This document shows, piece after piece, positions 1 through 6,697 of a DNA stretch of 17,115 bases. Source of the DNA: JBFELU01 sp041572755 (GTDB taxonomy: Bacteria > Actinomycetota > Acidimicrobiia > Spongiisociales > UBA11373); contig JBFFRY010000039.1 in assembly GCA_041572755.1 (NCBI GenBank), positions 1 through 17,115 on the forward strand. Direction: 5' to 3'. The notes beneath the pieces were generated by a model that saw nothing but the letters and a program-made list of their open reading frames with translations, did no database searches and was not told the DNA's origin. The translations under genes and the position numbers were made by a program. Numbering within the stretch: position 1 is the first letter of the stretch; the number at the start of each line of letters is the position of its first letter.

Positions 1-357
1 CTCGCGGTCGGCACCGATCTGCTCGAGCTCCCGGCCGGGAAGCTCGACGTGCCCGGGGAGGACCCCGCCGCAGCAGCGCGGCGCGAGTGCATCGAGGAGG
101 TCGGTCTCGATCCCGGGCGGCTTCGCCTCCTCCACGGCTGCTTCACGTCACCCGGGTTCACCGACGAGTACTCGTACATCTACCTCGCCGAGGAGCTCCG
201 CCGGACTTCGGCCGATCCCCAGGGTGCCGAGGAGCACGCCGCCGCCGTGGTCTCGCTCTCGATCAATGAGATCGGGGAGGCGCTGCGCACGGATGCCGTC
301 CACGACGCCACCACGCTCGTGGGCCTGCAAGCGCTCATCAGGGTGGTGGCAGAGTGA
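1..357 (+). CDS. Nudix hydrolase, probable ADP-ribose pyrophosphatase (5' end outside window)
   Basis: The frame is open from base 1 to a TGA at 355-357, so only the last 118 residues are present and the start lies upstream. The Nudix box is visible early: ELPAGKLDVPGEDP followed by ARRECIEEVGL, which supplies the RE..EE..G metal-binding residues. One extra residue (DVPGE rather than DPGE) sits between the Gly and the first Glu; I recall this spacing in actinobacterial ADP-ribose pyrophosphatases. The family hydrolyses nucleoside diphosphate derivatives, and the ELPAGK lead-in favours ADP-ribose over other substrates, though substrate is inference. The stop overlaps the GTG of xerD (GTGA), and the Nudix-xerD pairing is conserved in several Gram-positive lineages. 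An internal ATG at 49 is not a credible start because it would split the Nudix box. Confidence 0.9.
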   Translation, partial: LAVGTDLLELPAGKLDVPGEDPAAAARRECIEEVGLDPGRLRLLHGCFTSPGFTDEYSYIYLAEELRRTSADPQGAEEHAAAVVSLSINEIGEALRTDAVHDATTLVGLQALIRVVAE

Positions 358-1223
358 TCGACGACGCCGTCGCCGAGTTTCTCGCGTCGCTGCGCTCGGA
401 GCGGGGATTGGCCGCTGCAACCGTTGCCGCCTATCGACGCGACCTGGGGCAGTACGTGGTCCATCTCGACGGGCGGCCGCCCACACCGGAACTGGCGAGC
501 GGCTTCGTGGTTTCGCTCCACGATCGCGGCCTGGCTCCCTCGTCGATCGCCCGCAAGATCGCTGCGGTTCGCGGCTTCCATCGCTTCCTGGTCGCCGAAG
601 ATCTCGCCGAGGACGACCCCACCCGCCTCCTGGCGTCCCCGAAGCGGCCTCGGGCGCTCCCCAAGGCGCTCAGCGTGAGCGAGGTGGAAGGGCTCCTGGC
701 GGCCCCCGACCCTCATCAGCCTCTGGGACGCCGTGACCGGGCCCTGTTGGAGTTCCTGTACGCCACCGGCGCCCGGGTCAGCGAAGCGGTGGGGCTCGAC
801 CAGATCGATCTCGACCTGGGGGAGCGGCGGGCGCTGCTGACCGGCAAAGGCGGCAAGCAGCGCATCGTCCCGATCGGGAAACCGGCGGCACGTGCCGTGG
901 AGGCGTATCTCCCCGACAGGCTCCGGCTCCGTCGACCCGGTGCCGATCCGGGTGCCCTCTTTCTCAACACTCGTGGTGGTCGGCTGTCCCGACAAGGAGC
1001 GTTCTTCATCGTCCGCACCCAGGCCCGACGCGCCGGATTGGGCCCCCTGTCACCCCACGTCCTCCGGCACTCGGCGGCCACCCACATGGTCGAGGGAGGA
1101 GCCGACCTGAGATCCGTCCAGGAGCTGCTGGGGCACGCTAGCATCAGCACCACACAGGTCTACACGCGAGTCTCTCCGCAGCATCTCCTAAGGGTGTACG
1201 CGGACTCGCATCCCCGGAGTTGA
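354..1223 (+). CDS. xerD: Tyrosine recombinase XerD/XerC type
   Basis: 289 residues, the normal length for Xer recombinases, which resolve chromosome dimers at dif sites during division. An N-terminal SAM-like core-binding domain occupies about residues 1-90. The catalytic domain carries the full set: Arg141 (ATGARVSE), Lys165 (LTGKGGKQR), His235 and Arg238 (HVLRH), His261 (LLGHASISTTQVY) and the nucleophile Tyr270. GTG start at 354 overlaps the preceding stop by four bases. XerD rather than XerC is chosen from the neighbourhood (Nudix upstream, scpA/scpB downstream, as around Rv1701); a phage-type integrase is unlikely because of length, motif spacing and housekeeping context. XerC versus XerD cannot be settled from this sequence alone. 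Confidence 0.93.
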   Translation: MIDDAVAEFLASLRSERGLAAATVAAYRRDLGQYVVHLDGRPPTPELASGFVVSLHDRGLAPSSIARKIAAVRGFHRFLVAEDLAEDDPTRLLASPKRPRALPKALSVSEVEGLLAAPDPHQPLGRRDRALLEFLYATGARVSEAVGLDQIDLDLGERRALLTGKGGKQRIVPIGKPAARAVEAYLPDRLRLRRPGADPGALFLNTRGGRLSRQGAFFIVRTQARRAGLGPLSPHVLRHSAATHMVEGGADLRSVQELLGHASISTTQVYTRVSPQHLLRVYADSHPRS

Positions 1224-1231
1224 CCAGCCGT

Positions 1232-1579
1232 ATGAGCACGCCCACCCACCCAGAGGTCCAAACCCGACTCCTCGAGGAGCGCCAGCGGCTCGTGTATCAG
1301 TTGGGCGAGCTCGGCGCCACCGAGACGGGAGAGTTGCGCAACGACGTCGACTTCGGCGACGGGTTCGCCGACGCCGCCGCCGCCACCGCCGAGCGCACCG
1401 AGGTGCTCGGTCTGGTCGAGTCGCTGAGCGCCATGGTCGACGAAGTCGACAAGGCTCTGGCCCGCATCGAGGATGGCGAGTACGGCACCTGCGTCACGTG
1501 CGGCGGGGACATCGGTGCCGCCCGCCTCGAGTTTCGCCCGGCGTCGATCTACTGCGTGTCCTGCAAGTCGGCCGAGTAG
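1232..1579 (+). CDS. DksA/TraR-type C4 zinc-finger protein
   Basis: 115 residues from ATG 1232. An acidic, helical N-terminal half (likely coiled coil, about residues 8-80) leads into RIEDGEYGTCVTCGGDI and IYCVSC. These give a four-cysteine zinc finger with Cys87, Cys90, Cys108 and Cys111. Family members bind the RNA polymerase secondary channel (DksA) or are small regulators of unknown target, and many actinobacterial versions are uncharacterised. ATG 1232 is preferred over the TTG at 1220, which overlaps the xerD stop, because GGAG at 1216-1219 abuts the TTG but lies 12 bases from the ATG. The gene sits between xerD and a membrane protease with no gap, so it is probably co-transcribed with them. 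Confidence 0.85.
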   Translation: MSTPTHPEVQTRLLEERQRLVYQLGELGATETGELRNDVDFGDGFADAAAATAERTEVLGLVESLSAMVDEVDKALARIEDGEYGTCVTCGGDIGAARLEFRPASIYCVSCKSAE

Positions 1580-2248
1580 TTGATCCACGACAACACCGCC
1601 GTCGACGTTGCGCTCTTCGTCGCGATCCTCATCCCCAGCGTCATCTTCCACGAGGTCGCTCACGGATGGGTGGCCGAGCGTTTCGGCGATCCCACCGCCC
1701 GGACCGCAGGACGGATCACGCTCAACCCGATACCCCACATCGACCCGGTCGGGTCGATCATCCTGCCGACCCTCCTCGCCCTGTCCGGATCGAACGTGTT
1801 CGGCTGGGCGAAGCCGGTGCCCGTCAATGCCCGGTTCTTCCCCCGCCCCACCGAACACATGGCCATCGTCGCCCTCGCCGGTCCGGGCAGCAATCTGCTG
1901 CTGGCCGCGCTCATCGGGGTGCTGGGACCATTCACGGACACACCACAGGCCGGCATTCTCTGGTCTTCCGGGCTCGGTGTGGGGATCACCACTGCGGCGC
2001 TGTGGGGGAGGATCCTCTTCGGCGCTCTCCTGGTGAATGCGGCTCTGGCGATCTTCAACCTCTTGCCGATCCCGCCACTCGACGGCAGCCGGTTGGTGCC
2101 GCTGGTGCTGCCGGAACGGGGGCGGATCGCGTTCGAGAAGGCGGGCCAGTACGGGTTCCTGCTGTTGTTCCTGCTCCTCTTCGTCTTCGAGGGGTCGCTC
2201 GACTTCCTGGGGGATGCCATCGGCTGGCTGATGCGGGTGCTCGTCTGA
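1580..2248 (+). CDS. Site-2 protease family (M50) membrane metalloprotease
   Basis: 222 residues, strongly hydrophobic with about five to six membrane segments. The zinc motif HEVAH is at residues 24-28 in the first segment, and the third ligand motif NLLPIPPLDG is at 160-169 with Asp168. This places it in the short M50B group (YwhC/Rip3-like without PDZ or CBS domains), which cleaves peptides inside the membrane; the substrate is unknown. The TTG start at 1580 directly follows the TAG of the zinc-finger gene. It is the only plausible start, because that TAG is in frame and later candidates would delete the HEVAH helix. The stop overlaps the next gene by one base (TGATG). Its position beside an HD-domain gene in a chromosome-segregation operon offers no clear functional clue. 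Confidence 0.9.
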   Translation: MIHDNTAVDVALFVAILIPSVIFHEVAHGWVAERFGDPTARTAGRITLNPIPHIDPVGSIILPTLLALSGSNVFGWAKPVPVNARFFPRPTEHMAIVALAGPGSNLLLAALIGVLGPFTDTPQAGILWSSGLGVGITTAALWGRILFGALLVNAALAIFNLLPIPPLDGSRLVPLVLPERGRIAFEKAGQYGFLLLFLLLFVFEGSLDFLGDAIGWLMRVLV

Positions 2249-2736
2249 TGCACCGGATCCTCCACCTCGGCAGGCGCTTCTTCGAGTTCGCCCGCGCCCG
2301 GCCGCTGACCCCGGCCGAGCAAGCCGAGACCGCCGCGCTGCTCCGCCCCGAAGAAGCAACGGCATTCTGGGCCCAGGCCCCCCAGGACCAGCGTCACGCC
2401 TTCACCGCTTCCCGCCGGGCCCGTTCGATGGCACCGAACCGGGGCGACCTGGAACGGGCCGCCCTGCTGCACGACGTCGGCAAGCGCCATGCCCCCCTCC
2501 GCATCACCGGGCGCATTCTCGCTTCGCTCTGCGAACTCGCCGGATTGTCGGTCCCGGGGCGTCTCGGCCGCTATCTCGACCACTGCGCGGTCGGTGGCGA
2601 CGACCTGGCGGCCCTGGGGGCCGAGCCGCTGGTGGTGGACTTCGCTCGTCACCACCATGGGGCTCGTCCCGTGGGGATCACCGAGGGTGACTGGCGGGTG
2701 TTGCTCGCCGCCGACGGCGAGGAAAAGGCCCTGTGA
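2248..2736 (+). CDS. HD-domain protein, possible phosphohydrolase
   Basis: 162 residues from ATG 2248. The metal-binding HD dipeptide is His75-Asp76 in AALLHDVGKR. His50 (QRHAFTA) upstream and a HHH cluster at 135-137 (ARHHHGARP) are candidate remaining ligands. HD proteins usually hydrolyse phosphate esters of nucleotides or cyclic dinucleotides, but nothing here identifies the substrate, and the protein is shorter than RelA/SpoT or HD-GYP enzymes. The Arg/Phe-rich N terminus (RRFFEFARARP) has no signal peptide, so it is probably cytoplasmic. It is coupled upstream to the M50 protease (one-base overlap) and downstream to scpA (GTGA overlap). Confidence 0.8.
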   Translation: MHRILHLGRRFFEFARARPLTPAEQAETAALLRPEEATAFWAQAPQDQRHAFTASRRARSMAPNRGDLERAALLHDVGKRHAPLRITGRILASLCELAGLSVPGRLGRYLDHCAVGGDDLAALGAEPLVVDFARHHHGARPVGITEGDWRVLLAADGEEKAL

Positions 2737-3521
2737 CGCGTCGCTCTCTCAATACGATGGATCGACACATGCGCTACGAAGTCTCGACACCGGTGTTCGA
2801 GGGTCCGCTCGACCTGCTTCTGCAGCTCATCACGGCCCGGCAACTCGAGGTCACCGAGGTGAGCCTGACGGACCTCGTCGGTGAGTACCTCGCATACCTC
2901 GACCGGTATCTCGATCTCGAGATCACCTCGGAGTTCCTGGTGATCGCCGCCACTCTCATTCAGCTCAAGGCGCGCCGGTTGCTGCCCGACGACGCCGACG
3001 TCGACCTCGACGAGGAGCTGGCCCTCTCCGAGGAGCGCGACCGCCTGTTGGCTCGACTCCTGGCCTGCCTCACCTACAAGGACGTCGCGGCCGTGATGCG
3101 TCACCGGATGGAGACGACGGCAGACCTGGTGGGAAGGACGGCCGGGCCCGATCCCGACCTCACGCCGCCCCCTCCGCTGCTTCGCATCTCCACGGACTCG
3201 ACCGGTCTCGCCGAGATCGCCACTCGCCTCCTCTCGCGCCGGCGGGAACCCGACCTGGACCACCTCGAATTCGACCTTCCCTCGGTGGCGCTCGCCATCG
3301 ACGACGCCCGCGCCCGGGTCGCCGAGGTTCTCGAGATCGACTTCGAGGCGCTCACCGCCCACTGCAGTCGCCCGATGGAGGTGATCGCCTACTTCCTGGC
3401 GATCCTCGAACTGAGCCGATGGGGCCTGCTCTCGGCCTCTCAGGAGGAGCCTGAGGGGTCGATCGGACTGCGCCACATCCGCGAACCCGAAAGCGGGCTT
3501 GTGAGCGAGTGGACCCGATGA
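2733..3521 (+). CDS. scpA: Segregation and condensation protein A (kleisin)
   Basis: 262 residues. The diagnostic N-terminal kleisin motif FEGPLDLLLQLI is at residues 22-33, followed by ATLIQLKARRLLP at 73-85, which contacts the SMC neck. The C-terminal winged helix (VIAYFLAILELSRWGLL) binds the SMC cap. ScpA bridges the SMC dimer and, with ScpB, forms the bacterial condensin that organises replicated chromosomes. GTG 2733 is taken as the start because it overlaps the HD gene stop (GTGA) and has GAGGA at 2719-2723. In-frame ATGs at 2757 and 2769 are credible alternatives, the latter giving the MRYEV start typical of homologues. scpB follows with an ATGA overlap. Confidence 0.95.
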   Translation: MTRRSLNTMDRHMRYEVSTPVFEGPLDLLLQLITARQLEVTEVSLTDLVGEYLAYLDRYLDLEITSEFLVIAATLIQLKARRLLPDDADVDLDEELALSEERDRLLARLLACLTYKDVAAVMRHRMETTADLVGRTAGPDPDLTPPPPLLRISTDSTGLAEIATRLLSRRREPDLDHLEFDLPSVALAIDDARARVAEVLEIDFEALTAHCSRPMEVIAYFLAILELSRWGLLSASQEEPEGSIGLRHIREPESGLVSEWTR

Positions 3522-4099
3522 CGGAGGACACCGCGGCATTGGAGGCCATCCTCTTCGCGGCCGAGGAGCCGGTCACCGAACGCGAGATCGCCGAGGTCCT
3601 CGAGATCCCCACCGCCGCGGTTGCCGATGCGTTGCGGGCACTGGGGGAGCGGCTGCGGGGCCGATCCAGCGGGCTCACCCTCAGAGAGGTCGCCGGTGGC
3701 TGGCGCCTCTACACGCGACCCGACCTGCGCTCCTACGTGGAGAGGTTCGCGTCCTCGGAGCGAGCCACTCGACTCTCCAAGGCCGCGCTCGAGGCACTCG
3801 CCGTCGTCGCCTACCGCCAGCCCGTCTCCCGGGCTCAGGTGTCGGAGATCCGTGGCGTCGACTCGGAGCACGCCCTCCGCACGCTGGAACGACGCGGCCT
3901 GATCGACGACGTGGGCCGGGCTCCCGGATCCGGTCAGGCGGTGCTGTTCGGCACCACCGACCTGTTTCTCGAGAAGCTGGGTCTGCGCGGTCTCGAGGAC
4001 CTTCCGCCGCTCGGTGATCACGTGCCGCCCGCCGAGGTGATGGAAGCCCTGGAGCGGCCCTTCCGCCCGGAGGAGCCATCGAGCGCCTCCAGCGACTGA
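3518..4099 (+). CDS. scpB: Segregation and condensation protein B
   Basis: 193 residues. Two winged-helix domains are expected. The second shows the family signature LSKAALEALAVVAYRQPVSR with a following RGVDSEHALRTLERRGLI, and the C terminus carries GQAVLFGTTDLFLEKLGL and DLPPL, both typical of ScpB. It dimerises on ScpA to regulate the SMC ATPase. ATG 3518 is chosen because it overlaps the scpA stop (ATGA); a GTG at 3509 would add three residues. The 3' tail (SSASSD) is poorly constrained and its last 22 bases overlap the proposed start of rluB. Confidence 0.95.
   Translation: MTEDTAALEAILFAAEEPVTEREIAEVLEIPTAAVADALRALGERLRGRSSGLTLREVAGGWRLYTRPDLRSYVERFASSERATRLSKAALEALAVVAYRQPVSRAQVSEIRGVDSEHALRTLERRGLIDDVGRAPGSGQAVLFGTTDLFLEKLGLRGLEDLPPLGDHVPPAEVMEALERPFRPEEPSSASSD
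4069..4075 (+). promoter_or_regulatory. Strong Shine-Dalgarno (GGAGGAG) for rluB inside scpB
   Basis: GGAGGAG lies 2 bases before an ATC codon at 4078 (4 bases if GGAGG is taken as the core). It is the only good ribosome-binding site near the rluB N terminus and supports initiation at that non-standard codon rather than at TTG 4114. It lies within the scpB reading frame, so chance occurrence is possible. Confidence 0.4.
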
Positions 4100-4800
4100 T
4101 CGCCCATGCCGGCTTGGCTTCGCGCCGGGCCGCCGAGGAGCTCATTCGGGCCGGCAGGGTCACCGTCGACGGCAAGCCCGCACACCTTGGGCAAAAGGTC
4201 GACGTGAGCCGGGTTCACATCGAAGTCGACCGGATCCCCCTGCCGGTCAGGCCCGATCTCGTGTGGTACCTGGTGTTCAAGCCGACCGGCGTGGTGAGCA
4301 CGGTGACCGATCCTCACGGTCGCCCGGCAGTGGTCGATCTCGTGCCGGCGGAGACCCGGGTGTACCCGGTCGGTCGGCTCGATGCCGATTCTGAGGGGCT
4401 CCTGATACTCACCAACGACGGCGACCTCACGGAGCTCCTCACCCACCCCCGCCACCGGGTGCCCAAGACCTATGTCGCCCGCGTGGCGGGACGCCCCACG
4501 GCCGGCGACGTGCGAAGCCTCACCGAAGGCGTGGAACTCGACGACGGTCCGGCGCAGGCGCAGTCGGCCCGGCTGCTCGACGCCCACGGCTCAGAGGCGA
4601 TGGTCGAGATCGTGATGACCGAGGGGAGGAAGCGTGAGGTCCGGCGCATGTTCGATGCGATCGGCCTTCCGGTGCTTCGCCTGGTGCGAACCGCCATCGG
4701 CCCGCTGCGGGATCGCACGCTGCGCCCGGGGGAGTGGCGCCGGCTCACCGTCGAGGAGATCCGGACCTTGTACGCCGCGGCTGGGAAGATGAGGGAGTGA
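4078..4800 (+). CDS. rluB: RsuA/RluB-family 16S/23S rRNA pseudouridine synthase, ATC start proposed
   Basis: 240 residues from ATC 4078. An S4 RNA-binding domain (ERLQRLIAHAGLASRRAAEE onward, about 2-60) precedes the catalytic domain. That domain contains GRLDADSEGLLILTNDG with the catalytic Asp102 and the family motif EGRKREVRRMF. It isomerises a specific uridine in rRNA; RluB (23S) is preferred because the gene follows scpAB, as in Bacillus subtilis and as Rv1711 does. The start is unusual: from the in-frame stop at 4015-4017 to TTG 4114 there is no ATG, GTG or TTG. TTG 4114 would remove the first helix of the S4 domain. ATC 4078 has GGAGGAG just upstream and keeps the whole domain; CTG 4096, which overlaps the scpB stop as CTGA, is another option. 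Identity is secure, the start is not. Confidence 0.85.
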   Translation: MERLQRLIAHAGLASRRAAEELIRAGRVTVDGKPAHLGQKVDVSRVHIEVDRIPLPVRPDLVWYLVFKPTGVVSTVTDPHGRPAVVDLVPAETRVYPVGRLDADSEGLLILTNDGDLTELLTHPRHRVPKTYVARVAGRPTAGDVRSLTEGVELDDGPAQAQSARLLDAHGSEAMVEIVMTEGRKREVRRMFDAIGLPVLRLVRTAIGPLRDRTLRPGEWRRLTVEEIRTLYAAAGKMRE

Positions 4801-6068
4801 GCACCTTTGCGGCCCCAGGGGGCCCCTTCCATGCGGTGTGCGAGGTCCCGGGGGACAAGTCGCTGTCGCACCGCGCCCTCATCTTGGCGGGCATGGCGGC
4901 GGGCACCAGCCTGGTCGAGAATCTCGGTCCGGGGCGGGACGTCACCGCTACCGCCCGGGCTCTGGAACGCTTCGGCGTCGAACTCGCCGAAGGCACGATC
5001 CACTCTGCGGGCGTGGCCAACTGGCTTCCCGCCGCCGAGCCGCTCAACCTGGAGAATTCGGGGACCTCGCTGCGCCTCCTGTGCGGGGTCCTGGCCGGTC
5101 GACCCCACCGCACCGTCCTCGAGGGGGACGAGAGCCTCAGCAGGCGCCCCATGCGGCGCTTGGCGGATCCGCTGCAACAGCTCGGGGCCACGGTCGAGGT
5201 ATCCCGGGAGGGCACGCCGCCGGTCACGGTGATCGGCGGATCGTTGCGGGGCGCCAGGATCGCCATGCCGGTGGCCTCGGCCCAGATCCGCACGGCGGTG
5301 ATGCTCGCCGCCGTCCAGGCCGAGGGAACGACAGTGATCGACTCACCACCGGGCTTCCGGGATCACTCGGAGCGGTGGCTGACCGCCCTCGGACTCGGTC
5401 GATACAGAACCGCAACGGAGTACGAGGTGGGGCCCGGCCCGGTACCGCCTGCCGCCTACCGCCTTCCCGGCGACACCTCCTCGGCGGCCTTCCTGTGGGC
5501 GGCCGCGGCCTTGAGCCCCGGTTCCAGCGTGGAGACCCGCAACGTCTCGCTGAATCCGGGCCGCACCGGGTTCCTCGACATTCTGACCGGCATGGGTGCC
5601 CGGGTGGAGCGTCATGCCACCGGGATGGTGCTGGGTGATCCGACCGGTGATGTGCGCGTCACCGGAGCGGCTCTCCGGGGCACCCTCATCGCCGGGGACG
5701 CGGCCGCACGGGCCATCGACGAGCTGCCGCTCGTAGCCCTCCTGGCCATAGGAGCCGAGGGGCCGACTCGCGTCAAGGACGCCGGGGAGCTGAGGGTCAA
5801 GGAGTCGGATCGGGTTGCCTCGACGGTGGCCATGATCAGGGCACTGGGGGGCGATGCCGAGGAGTCCGAGGACGGCTTCGAGGTTGGGGGCTCCCAGCCC
5901 ATCGGAGGAGGCACCGTCGACGCCGCCGGGGATCACCGGATCGCCATGGCCGGAGCGGTGGCGGCCACCGCCTCACGGTCCCCGGTCGAGGTGCTCGGCT
6001 TCGGGGCGGCCGATGTGTCGTGGCCCGGCTTCGGCGACCAACTGGAGGCGTTGTGGTCATCGCACTAG
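4797..6068 (+). CDS. aroA: 3-phosphoshikimate 1-carboxyvinyltransferase (EPSP synthase)
   Basis: 423 residues from GTG 4797, which overlaps the rluB stop (GTGA). It joins phosphoenolpyruvate to shikimate 3-phosphate, the sixth step of aromatic amino acid synthesis. Visible motifs are PGDKSLSHRA (Lys21, Arg26), NSGTSLR (87-93), SAQIR (161-165), GDTSSAAF (226-232), IDELP with Asp308, RVKESDR (333-339) and DHRIAMA (379-385). GDKS, SAQ and RDHSE resemble the class II (CP4-like) enzymes. However, SAQIR has Arg where class II has Lys, and NPGR replaces N-x-T-R. Gly89 occupies the position of E. coli Gly96, so a glyphosate-sensitive active site is expected. The last 16 bases overlap cmk. Confidence 0.96.
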   Translation: MSTFAAPGGPFHAVCEVPGDKSLSHRALILAGMAAGTSLVENLGPGRDVTATARALERFGVELAEGTIHSAGVANWLPAAEPLNLENSGTSLRLLCGVLAGRPHRTVLEGDESLSRRPMRRLADPLQQLGATVEVSREGTPPVTVIGGSLRGARIAMPVASAQIRTAVMLAAVQAEGTTVIDSPPGFRDHSERWLTALGLGRYRTATEYEVGPGPVPPAAYRLPGDTSSAAFLWAAAALSPGSSVETRNVSLNPGRTGFLDILTGMGARVERHATGMVLGDPTGDVRVTGAALRGTLIAGDAAARAIDELPLVALLAIGAEGPTRVKDAGELRVKESDRVASTVAMIRALGGDAEESEDGFEVGGSQPIGGGTVDAAGDHRIAMAGAVAATASRSPVEVLGFGAADVSWPGFGDQLEALWSSH

Positions 6069-6697
6069 ACGGTCCCGGCGGCGTCGGGAAGAGCACGGTG
6101 GCCCGTATCGTGGCGGCCCGACTCGGTGCCGCCTACCTCGACACCGGCGCCTACTACCGGGCCGCCACCCTGGCGGTCCTCCGCTCCGGGTCGGTCGAGG
6201 TTCCGGAGAGGGAGTTGCTCGGCGTGGTGACCCGCGCCGAATTCGATTTCAGGGAGGGCCGAATGTTCCTGGACGGGGAGGACGTGTCCGCCGCCATTCG
6301 CGGCCCCGACGTCACCGCGCTCGTCAGTGCGATCTCGGCCTACCCCCGGGTCAGGACGGCGATCGTGGACCTCCAGCGCGCCTGGGTGGCCCGCCACGAC
6401 GGCCACGCGGTCGTGGAAGGAAGGGACATCGGCACGGTCGTCTTCCCCGACGCCGAGGTCAAGGTGTTCCTCGACGCCGACGCCGAGGCCCGGGCTCGCC
6501 GGCGGGCCGGTGACGCCGAGGCCGGAGGGCGGACGGTGGACGAGATCGTGGCCGATCTGGAGCGGCGCGATCGGGCCGACTCGACCCGGGAGGTCTCTCC
6601 GCTCCGGCCCGCCGAAGACGCCGTGGTGGTCGACACGACCCCGTATGCGGCCGAGGAGGTGGCGGCGATCGTCCTGCGCCTCATCGATCCGGCGTGA
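6053..6697 (+). CDS. cmk: (d)CMP kinase
   Basis: 214 residues, normal for the short cytidylate kinases that phosphorylate CMP and dCMP with ATP. Motifs: P-loop GPGGVGKST at 7-15, DTGAYYRA at 30-37, EGRDIGTVVFPDA at 122-134, and RRDRADSTR at 171-179 (lid and CMP contact region). GTG 6053 is chosen because it puts VIALDGPGG at the N terminus as in homologues and has GGAGG at 6044-6048. The longer frame from GTG 6020 would add eleven unconserved residues. It overlaps aroA by 16 bases and its own 3' end overlaps the convergent ispH by 17. cmk followed shortly by der matches M. tuberculosis Rv1712-Rv1713, but here ispH is inverted between them. Confidence 0.95.
   Translation: MVIALDGPGGVGKSTVARIVAARLGAAYLDTGAYYRAATLAVLRSGSVEVPERELLGVVTRAEFDFREGRMFLDGEDVSAAIRGPDVTALVSAISAYPRVRTAIVDLQRAWVARHDGHAVVEGRDIGTVVFPDAEVKVFLDADAEARARRRAGDAEAGGRTVDEIVADLERRDRADSTREVSPLRPAEDAVVVDTTPYAAEEVAAIVLRLIDPA

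Noticed and set aside
148..995. Long minus-strand open frames opposite the Nudix and xerD genes
   Set aside because: They are opposite-strand shadows produced by high GC; they have no recognisable motifs and lie over clearly conserved plus-strand genes.
1498..2247. Long in-frame 5' extension of the HD gene (frame open from 1498)
   Set aside because: The extension is an out-of-frame reading of the M50 gene (Arg/His/Pro-rich); ATG 2248 with the TGATG junction is the sensible start.
1160..2658. Minus-strand open frames of 300-400 codons over the zinc-finger, M50 and HD genes
   Set aside because: Their composition is Arg/Gly/Asp-rich low-complexity typical of antisense frames, with no motif, while the plus-strand products have intact catalytic residues.
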